Source: Chloroflexota bacterium (GTDB taxonomy: Bacteria > Chloroflexota > Anaerolineae > Promineifilales > Promineifilaceae). Taken from it: a stretch of DNA of 64,000 nucleotides. Below are positions 19,301 to 25,602 of the stretch, one piece after another (the first letter of the stretch is position 1; each line of letters opens with the position of its first letter). The DNA lies in NCBI GenBank assembly GCA_024277135.1, contig JAJRVV010000197.1, forward strand, positions 18,572 to 82,571, in the 5' to 3' direction. The position numbers were made by a program, and so were the translations under genes. The notes below the pieces were generated by a model, which saw nothing but the letters and a program-made list of their open reading frames with translations, did not search any database and was not told the DNA's origin.

Positions 19301-19457
19301 TGGGGCGGTAGTTGTCTGCCGATTTGAGAAAGACCGGAATTCCAGCATCGTTTAGCTGCCACATCCAATCGTATAGTAGACGAGTATTGAAATCAGGATC
19401 GGAATCTATGTGAAAGCCGATTTTGTTGAAGGGATTGATTAACCGGGACTGTTCCAT
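13308..19457 (-). CDS. giant multidomain McrB-like AAA+ protein (~2049 aa)
   Basis: C-terminal AAA_5/McrB motifs: IILIGPPGTGKTSIAQ, KWVIIDEINRAEIDKAFGELFTVL, IIGTMNVFDKASLFEMSYAFMRRFAFVDV. Start chosen at MEQSRLINPF (19457) with aggag RBS rather than ORF start 19541. Confidence 0.88.
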   Translation of the reverse strand: MEQSRLINPFNKIGFHIDSDPDFNTRLLYDWMWQLNDAGIPVFLKSADNYRPIQEALEWVMESGVPHTFLYRLSANQRNTDSKLPTFNFDEPNYELDPKEAANRHWRAILSNLPSDFDPARVWLEVLHEPNESYADWLGFFAMEISQIALEQDFQLALFGWGNRQPGREAWYQGGLVEFLHLCQERPDQLAISLHEYSHNPQTLFESAESGIGYFRELIAASRDKEMSPPTIFISEWGWRRDEMPNPELALEHIHQAGQLYAQYPEIKGAAMWTLGMRQVSQISEEVEWLIKPLTDFSLNVRFETSEDTAVPIPEDTDYINDYAQTAVPITEAPDDIPDYSAQFLGDATIPDGAKIEPGSSFIKKWRVYNDGRLPWNNDCQILFTGGASLTLAISAPLPSISPGEEGEIQLELQAPRKPGTYQAIYGLLDPSGNPFNGDDQLTVNIVVPGRPDAPDHNARFLNHVTIADGMEIPIGDPINKAWRVKNTGRLPWNEKFQLVQQDNTPLGKTLSFPILEKQDDVVPPGQLANIRINLSAPSQPGNYTAEWRLQDDQGNYFGDPLKMAITAIPNVEMVAAMPLYNEDPDFENVAGSDESDEFPETFEYRAQFVTDVTIPDDSKISPGTSFVKTWLVRNNGRRPWPEGSSLVFTDGAQMADQDAYPAPAIEPGKTTEIAIQMIAPQQPGAYFSDWRFREPQGNFFGDTVFARIVVPEAVIEPDDPSVWFYIGSSDSQQQMDALTQAPDLTWAANKNTKKGDLVLMYRDGRYQDFAYLFHALDDAYEQDMAIAPVGWKKSWKHAIRLGQKQALDNPVSRHLLKTHPDLRNWRPISHSPQGIMKRTQGLNLGPGGEARWRAIRGILVGWNPEAADYLAKFDQITSYEIFDDAITAVSALPDSENRREGLLNIIRHLGTQPEFADLQQKLSQDADWQVKKEALHQLGEEEPDEEDILKEANALVNRQRFQQTINFLEKEAPEWQKSNNDNQAKGHRLLGEAYQGIGQTESALSHWQQAARLNPNDVTTFDKIGRHTPSEKRDEVEKFMAETSSAADKAAGPLAGQAAIAEKHGQPEKAAVLLEEAKTKAEPAQKREIEVIERRVIQYLPQREMAVPFPPASDDPIIHERKQKLFNILRENFNTTEIKQLCFELENIQYENIPGRTLNEKAFGLVEMMARHGRLAELVEKIKAKRSELAHLFQETASDIIAAARALLRRQQPQQAIAILQAKTALWQIINDQAVRADAHAILAQAYAATGQTDLAFAQWKLKAPLTPNAADAFLGLVRAAADSELDDLGQWLETMRQQHPTAVGPLTGLAALLSRQNKPQEAAQLLAQARTGNPTQDRALMRTAEAIEAKPEQALDSLANTAVTPTTATPDSNRLTAAMNGLAVAHTPLDASDQESVFREIVQQILSLPTLSPVHKREFRDRARRVLAEVRQTGQFTPQHAADLRLPVLDNLFITDPARRRALVHAAAAYRQQPGRRLRLYLRARARRQMRRHLTADHVKKFLGNDGADRAQAFADLQTAVWHAGTVNDTPLQDWLANNQAASRAMRDRRTDNLTITGNLCYDLPSHLLQPFPDDDPALWQAIYDLRHNDAPIFQRRDSWGRLTLNRLDDQMSSLILYAFEPDEHLPYHPETAVAALKNLELPERANNLDYPGFIAFARQLLQDDDLGFASLDDAACFLAQIADDEDKNVTFAPGDEPASYANLLPPLAAELKMPVKAFDTTLTLPDAAFSQMARALSAGNHIILIGPPGTGKTSIAQDICALAHDLNASRGVIAVTATADWTTFDTVGGYMPADDGRLTFREGIILRAIREQKWVIIDEINRAEIDKAFGELFTVLSGQAITLPYRDGSAPIRIVPADFPGKTARDYVISPGWRIIGTMNVFDKASLFEMSYAFMRRFAFVDVGIPRPNNIFMELIDRWLSEFNLPAEAENGIVTALKTHIFAADSDIMKHRQLGPAIALDMISYISQCQKQGEPISLQHVGEAFLLYAVPQFDGLDEPTVLKIYQHVNTVFANTDALAEIQRRMQDLFPQYDLAEALTVTETEQE
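13600..14300 (-). other. domain: McrB-like AAA+ (Walker A 14190-14213; Walker B/DEINR about 13980-14007; GTMNxxD about 13800-13822)
   Basis: Order and wording of motifs matches McrB (GPPGTGKT, VIDEINR..., GTMNTAD...RRRF). Confidence 0.85.
15894..16106 (-). other. domain: effector-associated (EAD-like) helical adaptor
   Basis: HERKQKLFNILRENFNTTEIKQLCFELENIQYENIPGRTLNEKAFGLVEMMARHGRLAELVEKIKAKR, matching LR..F...EL..LCF.L...YE.LpG....KA..LV....R.GRL.EL. Confidence 0.65.
16857..17294 (-). other. domain: EVE/PUA-like putative modified-nucleic-acid reader
   Basis: WAANKNTKKGDLVLMYRDGRYQDFAYLFHALDDAYEQD...GWKKSWKHAIRLGQKQALDNPVSRHLLKTHPDLRNWRPISHSPQG; GDLVLFY and DPELRNW...QG-like elements. Confidence 0.55.
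17322..18440 (-). other. domains: three tandem NBR1/FW-type Ig-like repeats
   Basis: AQFLGDATIPDGAKIEPGSSFIKKWRVYNDGRLPW / ARFLNHVTIADGMEIPIGDPINKAWRVKNTGRLPW / AQFVTDVTIPDDSKISPGTSFVKTWLVRNNGRRPW, each followed by PG...PG.Y...W...GN.FGD. Confidence 0.75.
18552..19436 (-). other. domain: glycosidase-like TIM barrel at N-terminus of McrB-like protein
   Basis: KIGFHIDSDPDFNTRLLYDWMWQLNDAGIPVFLKS, VWLEVLHEPNESYADW, LAISLHEYSHNP, TIFISEWGWRRDEMP, GAAMWTLGM. Confidence 0.6.
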
Positions 19458-19476
19458 TGGTATTTCTCCTCTGGCT

Positions 19477-19548
19477 GTGACAAGGTGAAAAGGTGAAGGG
19501 GGTGACAAGGTGAATTTCATCTTTCTACCTTCTGCCTTCATCCTTTGC
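19477..19548. repeat. aaggtgaa / ccttcatc low-complexity repeat upstream of McrB-like gene
   Basis: gtgacaaggtgaaaaggtgaagggggtgacaaggtgaatttcatctttctaccttctgccttcatcc; near-copy at 62906-62975. Confidence 0.7.
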
Positions 19549-19782
19549 TGCTTGAATCATAACAAAGGGGTTCGTGGTTTGTCCAGATTGAGACTCAGGC
19601 GTTGGGGTAAGTTGGTTTGTAAGATACTCTGATCATAATCAAAATGAAGATAGAGACCCTGAAGATAGGCTCTAACAGGATGAATCCCGCGATTAAGTTG
19701 TTTGTAAATTAGATGTGGTGACGGCTCCCGGCCCGGCCTGTGGAGTGGAGTTGAATCTGTGTGTGAGTGAAGTGGTATTTTT

Positions 19783-20514
19783 GTGACGGCCGTGCGCGAC
19801 AACTTACAGCTTTATCTGAACCGTCAGGCCTCCAGCCTGGGGCGGTATGTACTGGAACAGTTTTTATACTTATTGGCAGGCTGGATTCCCACGCTGGTTG
19901 GTATTGGTATCCGAGGTGTGTTGTACCGGTTGATTTTGCAGATGGACGGGCTGGCGGCGATTGAAAATAATGTCCGCCTTCGTTTTGCCAATCACATTCG
20001 GCTGGGGAAGGGAGTGTATCTCGATCAAGGGACGTATCTCCATGCCTGCCCCAACGGGGTTGAACTGGGCCAGAACACGATTGTGATGCACGGGGCCGTG
20101 CTTCATGTGTATAACTTCCGCGATATGCCCCACTCCGGCATCAAGATTGGCCGGGACAGCCTGGTGGGTGAATACAGTGTCATTCGCGGCCAGGGTGGGG
20201 TGACGATTGGCGACCGGGTGTACACCTCCCCGTTTACGCAAATCATCGCCGTTAATCATGTGTTTGATGACCGGGAACGGCCGTTCACCGAGCAAGGCAT
20301 CACCGCCGAAGGCATCATCATCGAAGATGATGTGTGGCTGGGAGCGGGGGCCGTCATCACCGATGGCGTGCGTGTGGGCAAAGGAGCCGTCGTCGCCGCC
20401 GGCGCTGTCGTCACCAAGGATGTGCCGCCGCACACCGTCGTCGGCGGCATCCCGGCCCGTGAAATTAGAAAAATCGAAGCCGGCACGCCTGTGCCGGAAA
20501 GAGTGATTTATTAG
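19783..20514 (+). CDS. LbH-type (hexapeptide) acyltransferase
   Basis: [95 protein letters not shown] start. Confidence 0.9.
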   Translation: MTAVRDNLQLYLNRQASSLGRYVLEQFLYLLAGWIPTLVGIGIRGVLYRLILQMDGLAAIENNVRLRFANHIRLGKGVYLDQGTYLHACPNGVELGQNTIVMHGAVLHVYNFRDMPHSGIKIGRDSLVGEYSVIRGQGGVTIGDRVYTSPFTQIIAVNHVFDDRERPFTEQGITAEGIIIEDDVWLGAGAVITDGVRVGKGAVVAAGAVVTKDVPPHTVVGGIPAREIRKIEAGTPVPERVIY

Positions 20515-20587
20515 CTAGAGCGGGAGCTAGAGCGAGAGGAAGCGTATGGATTCCTCTAGCTCTGGCTCAATCCTCTAGCTCCAAGAG
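20514..20587. repeat. ctagag low-complexity inverted repeat
   Basis: tagctagagcgggagctagagcgagaggaagcgtatggattcctctagctctggctcaatcctctagctccaag; complementary arms. Confidence 0.7.
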
Positions 20588-20588
20588 G

Positions 20589-21791
20589 TTGAGAATGACC
20601 ACATTAACCGTCGTAATCCCGGCGTACAATGAAGAAGATGGTATCGCCGATATCGCCCATCGCGTTTTGTCCGCCCGTGATGGGCTGGTCGAAGTAGGGG
20701 TGGATAACCTGGAACTCATTGTCGTGGACGATGGTTCTAAAGACCGCACCGCCGAAATCGCGCAAAGCATTGAGGGCGTGACCCTGATTCAGCACGCGCA
20801 AAACAAGGGGTATGGCGGCGCGTTGAAAACCGGTTTCGGCCAGGCGCAGGGTGAACTCATTGGCTTTTTGGATGCGGATGGCACCTACCCGCCGGAACAT
20901 TTTCCCCGGTTGTGCCAGGAAGCGTTGAATGGCTCAGATATTGTGGTTGGGTCGCGCCGCTCTGGTGCGGACAGCCATATGCCGCCGATGCGTAAGCTGG
21001 GCAACTTCATCTGGTCGAACTTGTTGACGATTTTGGGTAACAAACGGGTGCAAGATCCGGCCAGCGGCATGCGCGTTTTCAAGCGAGAGGCGCTGGAGCG
21101 GATTTACCCGCTGCCCGATGGCCTGAATCTGACGCCGGTGATGAGCACCCGCGCCGTGCATGAACGGCTGCTGGTGTCGGAAATTCCCATCCCGTATGCG
21201 GAACGGCTGGGCCGCTCGAAGTTGAGTGTGGTGCATGATGGCACGCTGTTTTTACAATCGATCATCTGGACGGCGCTGACCTATAATCCGGTACGGCCGT
21301 TGGGCCTGATTGGGGCCGCGATGATAAGTTTAGCCGGTCTGATTGGCCTGGGATTGATCATCACCCGCTTGAGTGGGGTGACGACTTTGGGCGGATGGGG
21401 GGTATTTGCTGTCTTCACCGCCATGGTTTCGGCCGTGGCCGGGATCAGCACGTTTGCTCTGGGCGTGACCTTTAATTACATGGTTTCTATTTTCCACAAA
21501 CAGCCTATCCGGCAGGGCTTGTTTGGCAAGCCGGTGTTCAAGACGCCGCTCAACCATCATTTCGGTTGGGTGGGCGCGTTGGGGCTGGCAGTTGGCTTTC
21601 TGCTGGCGATAGGCAGTCTGGCGCTGGGCGTGAACGGCTGGCCGGTGGAACGGTTGTGGCTGTACATGCTGGGCAGCGCGATGCTGACGCTGGTTGGCAT
21701 TCAACTGGTGATTTACTGGATTTTGCTGCGCGTATTGGAAGAATTAGGCCAGCGGGAAATGTTGACGAAACAAGACTTAGGACTGTTGTAA
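20589..21791 (+). CDS. glycosyltransferase family 2 (DPM/polyprenyl-phosphate type) with C-terminal TM helices
   Basis: TVVIPAYNEEDGIADIA, LIVVDDGSKDRTAEIA, FLDADGTYPPEHFPRL, QDPASGMRVFKREAL. Confidence 0.9.
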   Translation: MRMTTLTVVIPAYNEEDGIADIAHRVLSARDGLVEVGVDNLELIVVDDGSKDRTAEIAQSIEGVTLIQHAQNKGYGGALKTGFGQAQGELIGFLDADGTYPPEHFPRLCQEALNGSDIVVGSRRSGADSHMPPMRKLGNFIWSNLLTILGNKRVQDPASGMRVFKREALERIYPLPDGLNLTPVMSTRAVHERLLVSEIPIPYAERLGRSKLSVVHDGTLFLQSIIWTALTYNPVRPLGLIGAAMISLAGLIGLGLIITRLSGVTTLGGWGVFAVFTAMVSAVAGISTFALGVTFNYMVSIFHKQPIRQGLFGKPVFKTPLNHHFGWVGALGLAVGFLLAIGSLALGVNGWPVERLWLYMLGSAMLTLVGIQLVIYWILLRVLEELGQREMLTKQDLGLL

Positions 21792-21804
21792 TTTTGCGCG
21801 TGAG

Positions 21805-21837
21805 AGACCTGCGAGGTTTCCCAAACCTCGCAGGTCT
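21805..21837. terminator. perfect 15-bp stem hairpin agacctgcgaggttt-ccc-aaacctcgcaggtct
   Basis: Read directly; just after the GT2 stop codon. No clear U-tract, so may be a repeat element rather than a terminator. Confidence 0.75.
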
Positions 21838-21840
21838 TGG

Positions 21841-23541
21841 TTGGTAGAGGTGATGATGACGACTATCAAGAAAGATGACGTTCAAGTGACGAAAAACGGC
21901 CGTGCTCGGTCAAAAGGCCCTTTGCGCGAAAACTTGGGAACCCGGCGCGTGCCTAAATTACGTATGTCCAATTTCCCCAATGCGGATGAAATCGTGCGTC
22001 AGGGATTATTGGAAGAAAAGCGGCCGGAGACGGCCGTAGACATCGTGCTGGTCAATCCGCCGACGCCGGATGGCGAGTTGTGGATTCGCACCCAGCACCG
22101 GGTGGGGCGGCGGACGCGGGAAAACATGGTCTGGCCGCAAGTGTCGCTGGCGCAGATGGCGGCCTTGCTCCATCCCCAGCACAAGGTGGCGGTGGTGGAC
22201 GCCAACGCCGAGCGCATGAGCTGGCCCGAATTCACCAAAAAGCTGGACGAGCTTCAGCCGAGATATTATTTGACGCAAGTGACGGCGCCGACGCTGGAAA
22301 ATGATATGTACGGCTGTTTCTTGGCTAAGGCGCGGGGGGCGTTGACCATCGGTTTTGGCACGCATGTCACCCCCATTCCCCGCGAAACGATGCGGCCGTA
22401 TCCGGCGCTGGACTTCATTCTGCTGGGCGAGCCGGATTTGACGATTCGGGATTTGCTGGATCATCTGGAAGGCAAAATTGACAAACGGCCGCACAACATC
22501 CGCAAGTTGTTTGCCGACCATGACCCGATGTATGCCCCGGCGGTGAAAGAAGATGGCAGCCTTGATTTGGGCGGCATCAAGGGGTTGGTGTGGCGTGATG
22601 GGGATGAGATTAATGTGAATTTGACACGGCCGTTCATCCCCAACCTGGATGACATGCCCCTGCCTCTGCACGAACTTCTGCCCTTAAAAGAGTACCAGAT
22701 GCCCTACATCAAAGGGGCGTTTACCTTCATCGTCACCAGCCGAGGCTGCCCCGCTGGCTGCACCTACTGCATCAAACATGTCAGCTACCAATTCGCCGTC
22801 CGCGTCCGCTCGCCAGAAAGCATCATGAAAGAGTTGTGGACGTTAAAAAAGTTGGGAATGGACAACATTCACATGTACGCCGACCTGTTCACAGTCAATC
22901 GGGATCAGGTGATGGGGTTATGCCGCTTGATGATTGAAGAAAACATCAACATCAAATGGACGTGCAACAGCCGGGTGGATTATGTGGATGAGGAAATGCT
23001 GGCGCTGATGGGTAAAGCGGGCTGCCGTCTCATCTCCTGGGGCATTGAGAGCGGCAATGAGCAGATTTTGCGCCATGCGCGCAAGGGCGCCAATCCGGCC
23101 AAAGCGGAACGGGCGCTGCGTTGGGCCAAAAACGCCGGCATCATGAATTGGGGCTACTTCATCATCGGTTTGCCGGGCGAAACGGAGGACACCATTCAAG
23201 ATACCATCCAATTTGCCAAGAAACTGCCGCTGGATATTGCTTTGTTCCATGTGGCCGCGCCTTATCCGGGCACGCCCTTCTTCTTTGAAGTGGTGCAAAA
23301 TGGCTGGTTCCGCGCCGGGACGCGCTGGGAGCATGTGGACATGGACAAGGGCACGGTGCTGGATTATGAAAATCTGTCGGCCGAGCGGCTGCTCTATTGG
23401 CAAAAGCGGGCGTTCCGCGAATGGGCCTTCCGCCCCGGCCCGGCATTGACCTATTTGAAGATGCTGACGTATGATTGGCGCACCTTCAAAACGGCGCTGA
23501 ATGTCGGCTTGCAGCATTTGCGCTGGCAGTCTGGCGAGTAG
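21841..23541 (+). CDS. B12-binding-domain radical SAM protein
   Basis: VDIVLVNPPTPDGE, VSLAQMAALL, TSRGCPAGCTYCIKHVSYQFAVRVRSPESIMKEL (CX3CX2C), WGIESGNEQILRHARKG. Confidence 0.88.
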   Translation: MVEVMMTTIKKDDVQVTKNGRARSKGPLRENLGTRRVPKLRMSNFPNADEIVRQGLLEEKRPETAVDIVLVNPPTPDGELWIRTQHRVGRRTRENMVWPQVSLAQMAALLHPQHKVAVVDANAERMSWPEFTKKLDELQPRYYLTQVTAPTLENDMYGCFLAKARGALTIGFGTHVTPIPRETMRPYPALDFILLGEPDLTIRDLLDHLEGKIDKRPHNIRKLFADHDPMYAPAVKEDGSLDLGGIKGLVWRDGDEINVNLTRPFIPNLDDMPLPLHELLPLKEYQMPYIKGAFTFIVTSRGCPAGCTYCIKHVSYQFAVRVRSPESIMKELWTLKKLGMDNIHMYADLFTVNRDQVMGLCRLMIEENINIKWTCNSRVDYVDEEMLALMGKAGCRLISWGIESGNEQILRHARKGANPAKAERALRWAKNAGIMNWGYFIIGLPGETEDTIQDTIQFAKKLPLDIALFHVAAPYPGTPFFFEVVQNGWFRAGTRWEHVDMDKGTVLDYENLSAERLLYWQKRAFREWAFRPGPALTYLKMLTYDWRTFKTALNVGLQHLRWQSGE

Positions 23542-23606
23542 GCAGTATTCAGTAGGCAGTATTCAGTTGGCAGTCTTCTGAATACTGATCATTGAATACT
23601 GAATAC
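23539..23606. repeat. tattcagt inverted low-complexity repeat
   Basis: taggcagtattcagtaggcagtattcagttggcagtcttctgaatactgatcattgaatactgaatac; arms are mutually complementary. Confidence 0.75.
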
Positions 23607-23619
23607 GAAACTTATTCCC

Positions 23620-25482
23620 ATGCACAAACTGGCTGAGAATCGCTGGTTTCCCCTGGCGGGTTTAATGTTAACGATGGCCGCAGGCGCGCTCTGGCAAACG
23701 ATGGGCGGTCGCATGGGTTGGCGGCCTTTGGCGTTGGCTTTGTCGCCGGTCATCGCGCGGGTGGGCGCCAATAAACGGCCGTTCCCACGCACCCCGTTTG
23801 ATGGCTGGATTGTGGTTTTGTTGGCGACGGCCGTCCTGGGCGTGTTCACCGCCTACAGTGGCGCCCTGGCTTTGCAAAAGCTGCAAATCATTTTGGCCGC
23901 GATCCTCATTTTTTATGCCCAGGCAGCGGTTTCGCGCAAAGATATTTGGCGGGTGACGGCCTTGTGGGGCGCGGTTGGAGCCGGCGTGGCCGCGTATGCG
24001 CTGGCGACGCAAAATTGGACGGCTTTTCCGGCCGAATTTGGGCTGTTGAACCGATTTGGATTGTGGTGGATGGGGGTACGGCCGTATTTCCGCGTCCGGT
24101 TTTTGCATCCCAATGCCGCTGGCGGCCTGATCGCCATGATCTTTCCTCTCCAGATCGTCTTTTGGCGTCGGGCGTGGCGTCGGCGGAACCAGGAACGGTT
24201 GTTGGTGACTGGCGGTCTAATCGGATTCACCTTGTTTGGCTTGCTCATGACCAGTTCCCGCGGCGCCTGGGTGGCGCTGGCGGCGGGGTTAGGATGTTGG
24301 GCAGCCTGGCAGACGAGCCGCCGCCTGGAACAACGCTTACATCAGCCGCGGCGGCGCATCTTCGCCGTTTTATTACTTATCCTCACCATTGTCGGCGTCT
24401 CCGGGTTGATGGGATTGAGCGCGTTCGCCGGGATGAACGAGACCGCCTCCCGGCTGGCCTTGATGGGACAGGCGGTTGATCTGGCACAGGATTTTGCCAT
24501 CACCGGCAGCGGGCTGGCCACGTTCCCGGCCTTGTATGCCCAATACATGGAAGTAGCGCCGGTGTTTGTGGTGCAGTACAGTAATTTTTATCTGGATTTG
24601 CTGCTGGAATTGGGGTGGCCGGGCCTGGTGGCGATGGCGGCGATTTTGACCGGCAGTTTTCTATTGCTGATGTTGCCGCCGCCTTCGCGTCATTCGGGGA
24701 ACAGACGGCGGGGACAGACGGCCGTTGATATGCGCTGGGCCGTTTTTGTGGGATTGGTGGTGCTGGTTTTGCAAGGATTGTTTGATGATCACTTGTTTGG
24801 CGGGACGGGAACGCCGTTTTTGTTGGTCTGGCCAGGATTGGCTGTGTTCGTTTCGGGTAAACGGCGGCGTAAGGCACGGCCGTTTCGCCACTTTTGGCTG
24901 GGTCATTGGCAGCGTATGCAGTTAGCGTGGGGCCAGCAGCTCCGTTCAGCTCGAATTGCTCTTGTCATAGTGGCAGTTGTAGGGGTAGCATTGGGTGCGG
25001 CGTTGAGCGGGCGGTCGCTATTCAGCCAATGGCAGGCCGACCTGGGCGCGTTGGCGATGGCCCAGGTGGAGCTGCCCGGCTGGCCCACAGGTGAATGGGA
25101 TGACGGCCGTCAGGCAGATGAATTAACCCCGGCTATGGAGCGGTTTGAACAGTCGCTGCGCTGGTCGCCCACCAACCGGACGGCGCTACACCGGCTGGGC
25201 CTGATCGCCATGCTGAACCGGGAGTATGAAACAGCCGTTGCTTATCTGGAAGCCGCTCGACAGCAGGATGAAACGCATCGGGGCATCACCAAATCGCTGG
25301 CATACAGTTATATATGGGCGGGTACGCCGGAGAAGGCGATGGCGCTGCTGCCCGCCATCCCCGAAGCCGGGCGAGAGTTGAGGATTTACACGGATTGGTG
25401 GCAGGCGTACGGCCGTTCCGATTTGGCCGATCAAGCTGAAAAAGCTTTGTCTCTTATTCACAATCAATCACAAGACGAGTAA
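23620..25482 (+). CDS. O-antigen ligase-like membrane protein with C-terminal TPR-like region
   Basis: Many TM segments, RFLHPNAAGGLIAMIFPL, MTSSRGAWVALAAG, GSGLATFPALYAQYMEV...YSNFYLDLLLELGWPGLV; C-terminal NREYETAVAYLEAARQQDE. Confidence 0.82.
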   Translation: MHKLAENRWFPLAGLMLTMAAGALWQTMGGRMGWRPLALALSPVIARVGANKRPFPRTPFDGWIVVLLATAVLGVFTAYSGALALQKLQIILAAILIFYAQAAVSRKDIWRVTALWGAVGAGVAAYALATQNWTAFPAEFGLLNRFGLWWMGVRPYFRVRFLHPNAAGGLIAMIFPLQIVFWRRAWRRRNQERLLVTGGLIGFTLFGLLMTSSRGAWVALAAGLGCWAAWQTSRRLEQRLHQPRRRIFAVLLLILTIVGVSGLMGLSAFAGMNETASRLALMGQAVDLAQDFAITGSGLATFPALYAQYMEVAPVFVVQYSNFYLDLLLELGWPGLVAMAAILTGSFLLLMLPPPSRHSGNRRRGQTAVDMRWAVFVGLVVLVLQGLFDDHLFGGTGTPFLLVWPGLAVFVSGKRRRKARPFRHFWLGHWQRMQLAWGQQLRSARIALVIVAVVGVALGAALSGRSLFSQWQADLGALAMAQVELPGWPTGEWDDGRQADELTPAMERFEQSLRWSPTNRTALHRLGLIAMLNREYETAVAYLEAARQQDETHRGITKSLAYSYIWAGTPEKAMALLPAIPEAGRELRIYTDWWQAYGRSDLADQAEKALSLIHNQSQDE

Positions 25483-25527
25483 ACTCAAAGGGCTTGCTCG
25501 TTTTTAACTTTCCTGTTTCGGATGGCA

Positions 25528-25555
25528 TGTTTCGGGAATTGCAATTCCCGAAACA
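25528..25555. repeat. perfect 28-nt palindrome tgtttcgggaattgcaattcccgaaaca
   Basis: Self-complementary over its full length; lies between the ligase-like gene and the BNR protein. Confidence 0.85.
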
Positions 25556-25602
25556 CCAAAGTTATTTGCGATTGAACCCAAAGAAAGGCTCAGAGGGAAT
25601 TT

